From: Pogostemon cablin
Lineage: Eukaryota; Streptophyta; Magnoliopsida; Lamiales; Lamiaceae
Reading direction: 5' to 3'
NCBI GenBank assembly: GCA_023678885.1
Contig: CM042985.1
Location: 18,454,465 to 18,518,464, forward strand
Length of the DNA: 64,000 nt
Positions 21,045-33,562 of this stretch are shown here, in pieces. Both the position numbers and the translations under genes were made by a program. Below the pieces are notes generated by a model. It did not search any database. It was not told the DNA's origin and worked only from the letters and a program-made list of their open reading frames with translations. Each line of letters begins with the position of its first letter. Within the stretch, counting starts at the first letter, position 1.

Positions 21045-22043
21045 TGATGAGCATTTTCTCAACACACAAAATAATCTCCAAGTATGAAGGATATCAATTG
21101 TAGTTTCGATAGACAACCAAGTGATTATCGAACCCAAGGGACGGATTATTATCAATTTAATTATATTTTAATTAACTAAGACTATGTTAGCAAATTGGAT
21201 TGGAATAGTTACGAACTAAATAACAAATAACTTAAATAGCGAATTAAATAAACAAGCAATAGAGAAAATACGACTGTGATCAAGTAAGAAATTTATGTAG
21301 CTCTTCTTGTCATCCAGTTTTACTCATTAATTCTCTTTCCATGTATTGTTATCCGACTCTGCCTTGTGGTCTATGGATGCATCACTAAACCATGCTAGTT
21401 AACTCTATAGACACAAGCAAACAAGCGTATGACACGTGTGAATATCCTTGGAGCAAGAGATATAACTCATCCCCTTTTTTAGGTACTATCAGTATCAATT
21501 ATTTCTCGTGCACTTAGTACTCTAACCCGATATGATCTCCCTTTTTAGGTACTATGACGTTATACTCTTTATCCTACTTATTAACCCAAATAATATTCAA
21601 TTAACAAGTATTTATATAAGATAGTTCTAACAAGACTTTGGAATCCCTTCACTTAGAATTATAACATGTAATCCTGCTCAGTAGTGAACGCACTCAATCA
21701 ATAACCAAGATATGTATTCAGACTCTACATAATAGTTAATGATGTATAAAACAACTTTGAGTATGAATTTAAAGAGCACAATCTTATATAAAATAAACCA
21801 CAAGTAGTGTTGTACGGAGTTTACACATGGAAATTCAATTAACTCATAAAACTTTCATAACCCTAGAACTATCGAAGTGGCTCTAGCCCATGATTGATCT
21901 AGGAACAATCATGGTTAATTGGTATGATCTTACTTGACTCGCCAGATGAACCTCTCTTCACGACTCCTTGAGATGTTGGTAGGGTTTCAGTGGTGGATGG
22001 ATGATGAGTGATTAAGTGGTGCATGTCTCCTACGAAAACTCTT

Positions 22044-22051
22044 CTTTTATA
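22044..22051 (-). promoter_or_regulatory. TATA box of the B LTR
   Basis: The minus strand reads TATAAAAG, at the same place relative to the motif cluster as in the F LTR. Confidence 0.65.
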
Positions 22052-22159
22052 CTTGTAAACTCTCCTTACGGGCCATGAATGGGATTCTTGAGCGAACACA
22101 TGCATTAAAGGTGTAAAATACGAATATGGTAAGTTTTCGCACCTCAGTTTGACCAATAA

Positions 22160-22450
22160 GCCAGGTCAAATCACTCTAAGCTGTTCGAACTCCAGGTCGA
22201 ATCGACCTGTAAATTGGTTGCGGGTCCCGTATTCGACTAGAATCCTAGTCGAATCACATACTCCCTGATCAAACTGCAGATGCTTCCCTTCAGGCTTCTG
22301 GTTCGACCACGGTTCGACCAAATGGCTTGGTCGAACGGTAATGTCGTGGTCAAATGGTACTCCAAGCACTTCCTCTCCATCGGTTCGACCACAGGTACTG
22401 GTCGAACCATCTTCTTCATGGTCAAACCACGTGTTTGCCTGGTCGAATCG
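22160..22450 (-). repeat. GGTTCGACC/GGTCGAACC motif cluster in U3 of element B
   Basis: About ten copies of TTCGACC or GGTCGAA in both orientations lie immediately upstream (minus strand) of the TATA box. Some are mutated at the CpG (for example TTTGACC, GGTCAAA), as expected from cytosine methylation decay. Confidence 0.88.
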
Positions 22451-22642
22451 CACCTCTAAATCTCTCTTTTTCTAGATTCGATCACTTCTAACTCGTTTTT
22501 CTTCGAAAATAAACTCAAATAGCCTTAAAGACCCCTGATTCGTGACTTTCCACCATATATATTAATTCATTTCGAATTACAAACATCTAACACACCTTTA
22601 TTACATGAATCCGAGCTTGAAATACATGAATTTACACACTCA

Positions 22643-24011
22643 TCCCAAATTTACATATTGCTCGTCCCAAGGCAACAAAATCAAAAACCATAGAGTAGTG
22701 TAAAATTCACTTAGCTACCACATTCAATACAATTCATATTCACACATGCAATTTCATCAATCGAAAACAAGTATCACTAGCATCATATATATCATTCATG
22801 CAAAACATCACTCAATTATAATACACTTCAGAGTACAAAGTCATCTAGCTCATAGGATAAGTAATTACTCTCACTCTCTAGAGTAAAAGATATACACTCC
22901 AATAGGTTAATATACGCTCATATTCAATTCATACTTCTGCGTAACCATAAGCTTGGCAATGATCTCAAAAATCAACTTACAATTAACTCATTACTAGGAT
23001 CACAAAGAGCTTGCTTATGGGTTGTAATGTTGGCTATTTGGAAAAGGTAGGAAAATTTAGGTTAAGTGACTAATTCACTAGTAGTGAATTACCTTAGAGT
23101 TTTACTTTTCGTCATTCAGCTTCATCTTTGCCTCCATCTTCTTATCATAATCTTCATGGCTTGAATTCTCCTTTTTTTTTGCATCAACATCATCTTTCTT
23201 CAATGATCAAGAGTACTAATTTCGGGCACTACCCTTCTAAGCAGTCGGGGTACCGGTTTCAGGCACTACCCCTAAGCAAGATTTAACCATTCTACTTTCC
23301 ATACATTCAAAAAATCTTCTAGCTTTCTTCTTCATTCTTGCAAGTATTTATTCACCTCAACTCTTTACTAATGAATAGGGTATTCAACAAGGCTCAAGTA
23401 AAGGTTAAATAAGGTTTTTTTTCAAGGCTTGTCAAAGAAAAAGCTTTTAAAGCTAAAAAGGGCTTCCAAGGATACATATATTATAAGGTAAGGTAAAATT
23501 TTGGCTAAGTGACTCAAATAAACAATAATGGCCTAAGATCATATCCTAGCAACTAATCAATCATAAGTTTCACACAAGACTCTAAGCCAAGTTCTAGAAT
23601 ACGGTCATATGAATGATTCTCTCAAGAATAAACTATCATGAACTAGCATGATTCATACGGCTCAAATTCTCACGTGGGTAAATAGAATCATAAGTACTCC
23701 TCATATCATATAATCAAGATCAATTTCACAATGAACTCCACATACTTATCAAGTTACACATGCTTCTCATCAATAAAAATTAACACATGTAAAATATGAA
23801 TGCAACATATTAATGCCCATATCATGACAATCTATACAAGTATCTCCAACTAATTTCACCCTCAAGTATCAATCATCACATCTCAATCTAACATCAAATC
23901 ATACTTCTAATATACGTACATGCCACTCACACCATAAATACCCATCCTGTAAAGAGAAAAAGAGAAGGGAGATGCGGTGAAACAGACAAAGAACAAAAAC
24001 CTGATGCAACC
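22643..24011 (-). other. 3' noncoding tail of element B
   Basis: This lies between the env-like region and the 3' LTR. It is AT-rich with no frame worth calling. 23218-23284 holds a short repeat (TTTCGGGCACTACCC and TTTCAGGCACTACCC). The minus strand next to 22642 carries the polypurine tract. Confidence 0.65.
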
Positions 24012-26035
24012 TACTCCTCCAGAGCATTATCATCTCTCGCATCCTTCTCATCATCACCATCACTCATCTCCGAGCACAATCGATCTAAATTTCTATGAAG
24101 ACTATTAAATCTCCCTATCCAATTCGCACTCATCAACATTAATTCTCCATAATCTCCTATCCATCTCAACATAATTATTCTACAGTGTGTTGTACCTCGC
24201 ATCCAGTGCTGCGTAGTTCACATTCGCCAATGCCAGCTGCCTATTTGTCTCCTGCTGTTTTGCATTCAGTGTGGCAAAATGCTCATGAATCAATCAAAAC
24301 TGCTACTGATAATAACCATCAGGACCAGCGTAGTGCTGCTACGGCACTGCTGGAATGGGATATGGTGGCATCTAGTGCGGCTGCGGAACTTCCATCTCTG
24401 GATCCACCTGATCCGCTCCACGCTTCTGCTGTTGTTGTAGCTAAGCCGAGGCTGAAACCGCCCTTCATCTATAATCCTCTGAAGCTACTCATTCATCCCC
24501 TTAGCGTACATCTGAGCTACAGTCCTCCAATTACCTTTCGTCAAGCAAGTGATGGAAAGAGCATCATGCGCCAATATGCTCATCAACTTGTTACCTCAGT
24601 ACGGATAGTAGTCAGCTCACTCACATCAAACGAAAACATGAAAGTGAAGGGCTTAGATCCCCTCATGTAGAACCAATCTCCATCGCAAAGATGAGCAAAT
24701 CCACCCTTCACACATGTACTCATAACCAAGTCTAGATCCTCAAGGATGGGTGAAATACCAGCGAAATCCATGTGATAATATTCAGACAACAGAAGTAAGC
24801 AAACCTCCTATATTTACTCTCTGAAATGGAGAGCTCCTGAATCAGTATAGCTGATGAATAAGGTATGATCCCACATTGAACCTCACTCCATTGAGCATAC
24901 ACCAGAGGGCATACAACTCTCCCCTCGAAACGCAGCTCCCCTCAGATCGAGTAAATAGTGTGTTGCTCAACACTCGATACATATATCGGAGTATAGGATT
25001 CTGAATCAATGAAGTACGATCACTACTAGTCTTAAAATCCATATCCTCTCTAGAAGTTATTTGAATTGAAAAATTCATTCTCATTCCTCGAAATCTCTCT
25101 CGGAGTCTGAAACAGCGCGTTAAACTCCTCAGCCGACCATGTCCTCATCTCACCTCCAAGCTGGAATGTACACTCATACGGGAGATAGATCGAACCTTTC
25201 TTAACAGTCATCAAACATAATACTTCGGCAGTCACATGGAAGTACGTCGGCTTCTTCAATTCCATAAAGCGACGAATCCCAACTTGATCAAACATCCATA
25301 TTATATCATATCGGATGTGCATTGTACCATCGCCCCATCATCCTAATACCTTGTTCGAGCAATCTTATCCGATATATCACCCCATTTGTCCTTTATCACT
25401 TCCCAATCATTCATCTAAATCTTGAAATTCATAAGCAACCTCTCCTGAAGCCTTAACTTCTTTGTCACTGCATCTTCATGAGACGACCTATCTACATCTT
25501 TTTGGAACGAACCTCGGCTTCCTTTCCTTTTCCTGAATCAATACTTCAATACTAATAAACAAGAAAAGCAAACCAACTAATTCATAATCAACTAGCATTC
25601 AACTGTACTCAAGACTTCAAGTTTTTCAATGCATAATCACTCCAAACAAGCATATTCTTCCCTCATAATTCAATACTTCAATTCTCATGCTTACTCAACT
25701 CCATTCCAACATCAATTATGCAATAAGAACAACCAACGATACTATCAACCACAAGCATGCATTGACAATTCACGCAATTTACTCAAAATCCAACATGCTT
25801 CATCTCACACAACTCAAATTACTCATAACTTCACGTAAACATCAAGGTTTGACAATAATTTATCACCCAAAATCGAACCCATCAATTGTTCATATGAAAT
25901 TGTACACAAAATTCAAATTACACCATGAATTACTATATAGATTAGTTTAATCAACTTAACCACTTGTAATCAAACAATTAGAACTTCAATCCTAGGGTAA
26001 TAGATTCGAGAAAATGTACCTTTTGAATCAGCCAT
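24012..26035 (-). pseudogene. Env-like (Athila ORF1-type) region of element B
   Basis: A start M-A-D-S-K at 26035 is followed by an AT-rich, intron-like stretch. Reading resumes near 25530 with a Lys/Arg-rich segment. The conserved core lies at 25322-25084 (F-D-Q-V-G-I-R-R-F-M, P-T-Y-F-H-V-T-A-E-V-L and C-T-F-Q-L-G-G-E), matching the equivalent part of the A ORF (P-P-T-Y-L-H-L-T-A-E-F). The frame decays through several shifts to an acidic end closing at 24012. In Athila elements this position holds the so-called env-like gene. I see no convincing membrane segment, so its role as an envelope is not shown by this copy. Confidence 0.75.
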
Positions 26036-26284
26036 GGCTTAAGATGAACAAGTGTGAAAAATTCTCAAATTCGCTTCAAACCCCTAGTTTTGCAACTAGA
26101 TTATTCCAAAATAGTAACAAATTGAGTGAAAAGAGTGTGGAATGTGGTTTAATCAGAGCGAAATTGAGTGAAATTAAAGATTAGAAGTAAGGGTTTTTGA
26201 TTCGGGAAGAATTCGAGTGAAGGTGGTGTGTAAAGTGATCGAATGGGGGTGAAAAACACATTTAAAATTGACTTTCCTAGTATG

Positions 26285-26410
26285 ATTCAACCTACTGAAG
26301 TGGTCGAACGGAATTGCCGTGGTTGAACCATATTTCTGGAGGCTTTCAGCCTCTCAGTTCGACCACAGTTTGACCAAATACCATGGTCGAACCACAATGT
26401 CGTGGTCGAA
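26285..26410 (-). repeat. GGTTCGACC motif array in the pol-env spacer of B (left part)
   Basis: Several TTCGACC/GGTCGAAC copies lie just upstream (minus strand) of the env-like start. The array is cut at 26410/26411 by element C and continues at 46240. Confidence 0.85.
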
Positions 26411-26586
26411 TGATGAGTGATATTTTCACCAAAATTTTAGTGTATTTTTATGTCCATATTTTATCTGTATTTTATGTATAATTCGGTTATGTTATGTGTT
26501 TTCATGGAAATGTATGTGAATGAACTTAAACGTATGTAAAACAAGTAAAAATAGAGCACAAATGGAGACGGGAGCTGAAACGAGTA

Positions 26587-26965
26587 AGAAACGGGCTGCC
26601 GAGACCCAACTCGAGTTGCCAACTTGAGTTGAGAGAAGGTCGAGTTAGGGTCCATACATCGTCCAGAAAGCTTACTCGAGTTACAAGGTCCAACTCGACT
26701 TGCAACTCGAGTCGAGCTAGGAGCAAGGCAGTGACCAAAAATTATACAGTGAGCCAACTCGACTTGCAAGCTCCAACTCGAGTTGCTAGCACGAGTCGAG
26801 CTGCCTTCCATGGGATTTTTAGTTTCAGAGCCTCACAACACGACCAAATAGGCGAGCGCACGAGTAGCCAACACGAGTCGAGCTACTTCAGCTCGAGTTA
26901 CACACATCCAACTCTACTCGTGTTGCAACTCAAGTTTGGTAAGGCCAACTCGAGTTGCATGTTTT
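26587..26965 (+). repeat. CAACTCGAGTTG palindrome cluster, U3 of the C 5' LTR
   Basis: Perfect CAACTCGAGTTG palindromes occur three times, with many one- or two-base variants (AACTCGACTTG, ACTCGAGTCGAG, AGCTCGAGTTAC). The cluster ends about 95 bp upstream of the TATA box. Confidence 0.92.
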
Positions 26966-27058
26966 TTAGGCCAAAATCTGGATTTTCACTTGCCTATGTA
27001 TGTAAGTGTGTGTAAAAAGCCCATGTGATGTTAAATTCATGGCCCAACTTGGAGAGGG

Positions 27059-27066
27059 TATAAATA
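27059..27066 (+). promoter_or_regulatory. TATA box of the C 5' LTR
   Basis: TATAAATA in a GAGAGGG-TATAAATAG-CC context; the 3' LTR copy is at 45142-45149. Confidence 0.75.
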
Positions 27067-27394
27067 GCCTCAAGTTCAACATTTGAAAGGAGATTGGAGA
27101 TTCCACCAAGGGTTTGCACCAAAACACATAGATCACACATCATTTCCTCCAATTCGCACCATCATCTTAATCCATTTACCATCCATTTCGTCCACCATCA
27201 TCCCACCATTAAAATCTTTATCAATTGAGGAAAAGAAGCAAGGAAGAGATGAGAATTGCAAGGGAAGGAAGGAGATCACCATTGAAGCACTTCAAGGGAG
27301 TTTTCATCCATACTTTGTAGTTAAACCTCATAGTTTCATCATGATTTGTAAGGATCTTAATGTCTATGTTAATTTTCTTTTGAATATGGTAGGC

Positions 27395-27414
27395 TAATCT
27401 CCCTTGTGAGATTA
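27395..27414 (+). other. Conserved hairpin in the R/U5 region of the C LTR
   Basis: TAATCTC and GAGATTA form a 7-bp stem around CCTTGT. The same sequence is in the C 3' LTR (45478-45497) and in both A LTRs (50691-50710, 62363-62382), although flanking sequence has diverged. Confidence 0.7.
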
Positions 27415-28158
27415 ACAATATGATAGTTGTTGGTTAATTTTGGGGATTTGTGTATTTGAATTCATATGTTGATTGGATCTATGATTTTCTATAATTGATT
27501 GTTAATTGCTTGATTTGTATTGTTGATTTGTGTGGTAAATTTTTATGAACATGTGATTAGATTGAGAAATCAATTAAATGTTTAGGATAGTTTATTGAAT
27601 CAATTCATCATACACTTCATTTTAATTATAAGTTGTAAAGAGATTGAGAAATCCTTTAGAATTTAGAATCCTTTGATAGAACATGTGATTGGTTTGATCG
27701 AGAGGTTGATTAATCGAGTGATGGGACTCTCATTACAAGCTTAGTACCTAGTTAGAATTGTTTGTGAGAGAACCAATCCATTGAGCTATTTGATATTCAT
27801 ATCCTATTAATCTCGAGAGGGAGTTTAGGTGAACTTAGTGTTGGCCCTTAATCCTATATCCATGATACATATGAATTTGATGCATAATTCCTAGACTTAC
27901 CACTTCTTGATTGTTGTTAATCTCACTTTTAATCAATTTGGTAAACCATTTTCCATCCATCAATCTTGTTTGTTTGATCATTGCTTGTTTACTTGCATTG
28001 ATTACTCTTTAATTACTTGTTTGATCACTAACCACATTGATGATTCGTCTCTATAAAATTATAAGAAACATGAGATCGCTTAAGCACTAGTACCTACCTC
28101 CCTGTGGTTCGATAAATTATTTTAATTGGTCATCCCTACTATAAAATGGCTAAGCAAA

Positions 28159-28176
28159 TGGCACCGTTGCCGGGGA
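28159..28176 (+). other. Primer-binding site, tRNA-Asp type (element C)
   Basis: TGGCACCGTTGCCGGGGA has one substitution relative to the A and F sites and lies two bases after the LTR. Confidence 0.88.
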
Positions 28177-28302
28177 GGCAACGGTTGCTAGTAGCTTGAA
28201 GAAGGAATATTTTGAGTAATCTTACTAGAGACATTTTATTTTATTTGTAATTTGTATTTGATTTTGAAAATCTTGTCCTAACTTCTCTTACTTTAAAGGT
28301 GT

Positions 28303-30394
28303 TTGCAAACAAAGTCAAAAGGGAAACAAGTTGAACCTATTGACTTAGAAATTGAACATACTTTTCGAAGAAGGAGAAAGGAGAATAAAACCAAAAAGAG
28401 TGGTCTAATGGAGAACAATCAAGATGAACGTGTTGACGTTGAGTATGATGGAGACAGAGTGCAAAATGTGCAAGACAATGCACAGGCACCCCAATGAAAT
28501 GCTAATCATCCTCAATAAGCTCATCAAAAATTTGGAGGGCTTAACAATCAACCTTTGCTTCAACAAATGTTGCAACAAGCCATGCTTCAACAAGGTTTTC
28601 AACATGCTTATGCACCTCCACCACCACCTCCGGTGCATCAAGGGCCTCAAGTAGATCCAAGGGTGATGTGATCCGGGATTTTTTCATGCCAAGGGCACTG
28701 CCACAAATGATTGGTTCACCAATCAATGCCAACAACTTTGAATTTAAAGCAGGTTTGATTTCTATGGTGAGAGAACAACAATTTAGTGGAACCCCGAATG
28801 AAGATCCCAGTGCTCATCTTACTCAATTTATTGAGATTGCCAACACCATGAAGATGAATGGAGTGAGGAGGATTGTATTAAGATGATGTTGTTTCCATTT
28901 TCATTGAGAGACCGTGCTTGAACATGGTTATCTACTATTACTCCGGGTACATGCAACACATGGGGTGAGCTTGCACAAATATTCTTGAACAAGTATTTTC
29001 CACCTTTTAAGATGCTTCAAATGAAGAGCTTAATTACTCAATTCAAGCAAATGCCTCAAGAACACTTTTATGAAGCATGGGAACGGTTTAAGGATATGCT
29101 ACACAAGTGTCCACAACATGACTTTCTGGAAAATCAACAAGTGGGATTTTTCTACCAAGGATTAGTAAATGGTCAAAGAGTGCTTGTTGATGCTTCGACG
29201 TGTGGATCCATACTTGGAGTGACTCCGAAAAGGACTATAAGGATTTTTGATGAAATTTCTACAAATGTCTACCAATGGGCATCGGAGAGAGTTAGTAGAT
29301 GTTATGGATTTGAAAGCTTTGATCAAGGGAAACAGTTTAGTGTGAAGAGTGCTAGTGTAAAACCAAGTATGCCAAGTGTTGAGATGATAGCGGCGGAGGT
29401 AATGAGACAAATGAGCTTGAGTCAAGGTGTGAATCAAGGAGTTAACATAGTGGAAGGGCAAATTGAGTAAGGGGTTCTTCCTCTAAATAGTGTTAGTGGG
29501 GAACAATGGGCTATGACAATGCCACGTGTGGAAGATGTGCAATATATGCAAGGAAGGAATTACCGAGGTAACTATCAAAACAATTACCATGGTAATTTCA
29601 ACCACAACCAAGGAAACCATCCACCAAGGCAAGGAGGCTTCAATAGTCAAGGTAGTGGAAGCTCATACCCACAACAACAAAGGAGGCAAGATAACTTCTC
29701 TTATTCAAACCTGAGCAATGCGGTTGCTTATCCCCCGGGGTATTATCTGGGAGCTAAAGCGCCAAATAATAAAGGGAAAGCAACCACCGAAGAACTCATT
29801 GAAAATTTTATTGCATCGAACAAAGCTCAAGATTAGACAAGAAGAAAGATTGATGAAGCTAATGATAGAAGGTTCAAAGCCTTGGAGCACTCGATTGGTC
29901 AACTTGCTAGTTCGTTGAGTGCGAACAAGAAAGGAAAATTTCCTTCTACCACCATTGTAAATCCAAAAGAGCAATGCAAGACAATTACTTTGAGGAGTGG
30001 AACTAACTATGAGGGACCTTCTATGCCTATGAAAAATGAGAAGGTAGAACAGAAGGAGGTTGAGGAAAACTTGGTTGAAGAGAGTTTGTGGAAGAAAGTG
30101 AAGTTAAAGTAAAAGCAAATGATGAAACAGATGTGGTTGAGCCGGAAGTTGTTGAAAAAAATGACAAAGAACCAAGGCAATGAAAAAGAAAGAGGATGAA
30201 GTGGAGTTAGAAAGGGATAGTTGGGGCATACCAAAAACTCAAGTGCCTATTCCTTTTCCATATATATTTTTGAAGAATGGGCTTGATGAAAAGTTTGCAA
30301 AGTTTTTGGAGATCTTCAAGAAAATTAACATCAATATACCTTTTGCGGATGCTTTGAGACAAATGCCTCATTATGCTAAGTTTTTAAAGACATC
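28303..30394 (+). pseudogene. Gag region of element C, decayed
   Basis: It opens with M-Q-T-K-S-K-G-K-Q and a basic T-F-R-R-R-R-K segment as in A. The capsid domain follows (F-F-M-P-R-A-L-P-Q, F-Y-E-A-W-E-R-F-K, H-K-C-P-Q-H), then a Gln/Asn/Gly-rich tail and a variable linker. It carries many stops and frameshifts (for example around 28497, 28670, 28886, 29470 and 29836). Like A it has no CCHC knuckle. Confidence 0.85.
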
Positions 30395-33300
30395 ATGGCA
30401 AGAAAAAGGTGCTTAGTGGAGAATGAGACCGTCAACTTGACGGAGGAGCGTAGCGCAATAATTCAAAAGAAGTTGCCCCCAAAGCTCAAAGATCTAGGGA
30501 GTTTTGTCATACCATGTGAGATGGGTAAGAATGAAGTTCATAAAGCTCTTTGTGATCTTGGGGCTAGTATCAATTTGATTCCTATATCCATCTTCAAGAA
30601 ACTTGGTATAGGGAAAGTAAAGCCTACATCCGTTACATTGCAACTTGCGGATAGGTCTTTTACTTACCCTAAAGGAGTTGTCGAGGATGTGTTAGTTAAA
30701 GTTAGAAAGTTCATATTCCTGGTGGATTTTGTAGTGCTTGACATGGATGAGGATGCAAATATTCCATTAATTTTGGGACGTCCATTTTTTGCCACGGGAA
30801 GAACTTTAATTGATGTGCAGAAGGGGGAGTTGACATTGAGAGTATATGAAGAAGAGGTGGTGTTTTCATTAAGAAATGCGATGAGGCATCAAGATGAAAA
30901 AGAGGAGTGTAGAAGGATTGAATTGATTTATGAGATTGTTCAAAAGAACTTGTCATTCTTCTTATCTAAAGATCCTCTCGAAACAAGCATAAGCAATTCT
31001 CTTACTTTATCTCTTAACTCTAACACTTCTTTTTATTATCTAGAAGATGATGATATTAATGATTGCTTACATGACTTGAATGTTTGTAGGGAAATACAAG
31101 AAGATGAAGCCAAGATGATGTATTATGGAAAGAGGGAGTATCTTCCATTGGAGGTTGAGAATGAAGAGTTGAAGGTTGATAAGGGAAAGAAAGAATTAAA
31201 GCCATTATCCGATCACCTTATGTACGCATACTTGGGGGATGACAAGACCTTTCCGATAATTGTGTCGTCATCTCTTTCACCTCTAGAGCTTGATAAATTG
31301 TTGAGGGTGCTTAGAGATCATAAAAGTGCTATAGGGTGGAGTCTTGATGATTTGAAAGGTATAAGTCCCACTATTTGTATGCATCATATTAGGTTGATTG
31401 ATGAGAGTAAATCATGCATACAACCTCAAGGTCGTTTGAACCCTATTATGCAAGAGGTTGTTAGGAAAGAAGTGTTGAAATGGTTGAATGCTAGAATTGT
31501 TTATGCCATAAGTGATAGTCCTCATGTATGTCCTTTGCATGTTGTGGCTAAGAAAGGAGGATTAACCATTGTGAAGACGGAATTTGATAAAGAGCTTGCT
31601 ACAAGGGTGAAAATGGGTTGGAGAGTGTGCTCTGATTATAGGAAGCTTAATGAAAACAATCATAAAGATCATTTCCCTTTGCCCTTTATTGATCAAATGC
31701 TTGATAGGTTAGTGGGATACAAGTATTATTGTTTTCTAGATGGTTACTCGGGGTACAACCAAATCATGATATCCCTCGAGGATCAAGAGAAAATAACTTT
31801 TACTTATCCGTATGGCACGTTTGTTTTTTATAAATTGCCTTTTGGGTTGTTCAATGTCCCCGCCATCTTTCAACGTTGCATGATGGCCATCTTTGGAGGA
31901 TTGATTGAAAATGTGATGGAAGTATTTATGGATGACTTTTTCGTCTTTGGGTCTTCATTTGATAAATACTTGGCTAATCTTTCTATGGTTTTGTAGCGAT
32001 GTCAAGATACGAACCTAGTCTTGAATTGGGAAAAATGCCATTTTATGGTTCAAGAGGGTATCGTACTTAGGCATCATATATCGGAGAAAGGTTTGAGAGT
32101 TGATAGGGCGAAGGTTGTAGCCATTGAACATCTTCTCCCACCAAAGAATGAAAAAGGGGTTAGATCGTTCCTTGGCCACGCCGGGTTCTATCGAAGTTTT
32201 AAAAAGGATTTTTCTAATATAGCCAAACCTTTGTGTAAATTGCTTGAAAAAGATGCTCCGTTTGAATTTAATGATGAATGTCTTTATGCTTTTAGGGTGC
32301 TCAAGGAAGCCTTAATTTTGTCTCCAATCCTCGTCTCTCCCGATTGGAGTAAGCCTTTTGAACTCCATTGTGATGCAAGTGATAATGCATTGGGAGTGGT
32401 GCTTGGTCAAGTAAGGGAGAATAATTTTCGAGCTATCTACTATGCATCAAAGATGTTCAATACAAATAAAAAAAATTACACCACAATGGAAAAAGAGTTT
32501 TTATCCGTGGTTTATTCTTTTGAAAAATTTTGTCCATACCTAGTTGGCACGAAAATGATTATTTATACTGATCATGCCGCCATTAGGTATTTGATGAGTA
32601 AGAAAGATGTTAAACCAAGATTAATTCATGGGTTCTTTTGTTGCAAGAGTTCGATGTGGAGATACGAGATAAGAAGAGAGTCGAAAATGTCATAGCCGAC
32701 CACTTGTCACATTTGAAAAATATTGATGAAGAGGGAACCATGGAGTTCATTAAGAATATATTTCCGGATGAAGAGATCATTCAAGTTAATTTTCAATGGA
32801 TGTACACTTTGTGTGAGACCGGAAGGCCATGGTATACGGATTTTATGAATTACTTAGCTTGTGGTCTCAAACCGGATCATCTCACCGAATCTCGAAGGAA
32901 GAAGTTCTATCATGATGCCAAGGAGTACTTATGGGATAATCCTCTTTTGTTCAAGAATTGTCCGGATTGGATCATAAGAAGGTGCATCCCGGAGGAGGAG
33001 AACTTAAGTGTCATGGAGATGTGTCATAGTTCACCATGTGGAGGACATTTTGGATTTCAAAAGACAGGAGCAAAGATCCTACAATCGGGGTTGTTTTGGC
33101 CAACTTTGTTCAAGGATTGTAAGGAGTACATCAAGGGGTGTGATAGGTGCCAAAGGATTGGAAGTATAGGACAACGTGATGAAATGCCCATGAGGAACAT
33201 TTTTGAAGTTGAGGTGTTCGATGTATGGGGGATGGACTTCATGGGCCTATTTTCGCCTTCTAATGGTTACCTTTACATATTGCTTGTGGTGGATTATGTC

Positions 33301-33562
33301 TCTAAATGGGTGAAAGCAATCCCGACAAGGGCAAATGATGCTCTAGTGGTCAAGGCTTTCTTAAAGAACATCTTTGCTAGATTTGGTGTGCCAAAGACCA
33401 TGATTAGTGATGGGGGATCTCACTTCATCAACAAGCTTATTGAGAAGCTCTTGAATGACTATGGAGTGAAGCATAAGATTTCTATACCTTACCATCCTCA
33501 AACAAATGGCTTGGCGGAGGTGTCAAATAGGCAAGTGAAGCTTGTACTTGAGAAGACGGTCA
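30395..33562 (+). pseudogene. Protease, RT, RNase H and integrase (first part) of element C
   Basis: The protease has C-D-L-G-A-S with catalytic Asp at 30554-30556. RT has Y-C-F-L-D-G-Y-S-G-Y and F-M-D-D at 31925-31936. RNase H has C-D-A-S-D and Y-T-D-H-A. The integrase has its HHCC site near 33020-33150, D at 33235-33237, D at 33409-33411 and E at 33517-33519. A TAG at 31994-31996 ends the RT frame and a frameshift near 32640 separates the RNase H end. The integrase frame stops abruptly at the D insertion (GGTCA at 33558-33562); the rest is at 41935-42480. Confidence 0.9.

Larger units (their letters stand above)
21045..22642 (-). repeat. 3' LTR of element B (1598 bp)
   Basis: On the minus strand it starts TGAGTGTG after a G-rich tract (TTTGGGA) and ends GCTCATCA at 21045. 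The R/U5 part matches the F LTR in order: the GATATAACTC/GAGATATAA segment, the CTCTATAGACACAAGC segment and the final ATTGATATCCTTCATACTTGG-type segment. Confidence 0.82.
26411..28156 (+). repeat. 5' LTR of element C (1746 bp)
   Basis: It starts TGATGAGTGATATTTTCACC and ends GGCTAAGCA. It is followed by the primer site and matches 44467-46239. Confidence 0.92.

Noticed and set aside
24185..24670. 161-codon plus-strand frame
   Set aside because: It is antisense to the env-like region of B and has no recognisable domain.
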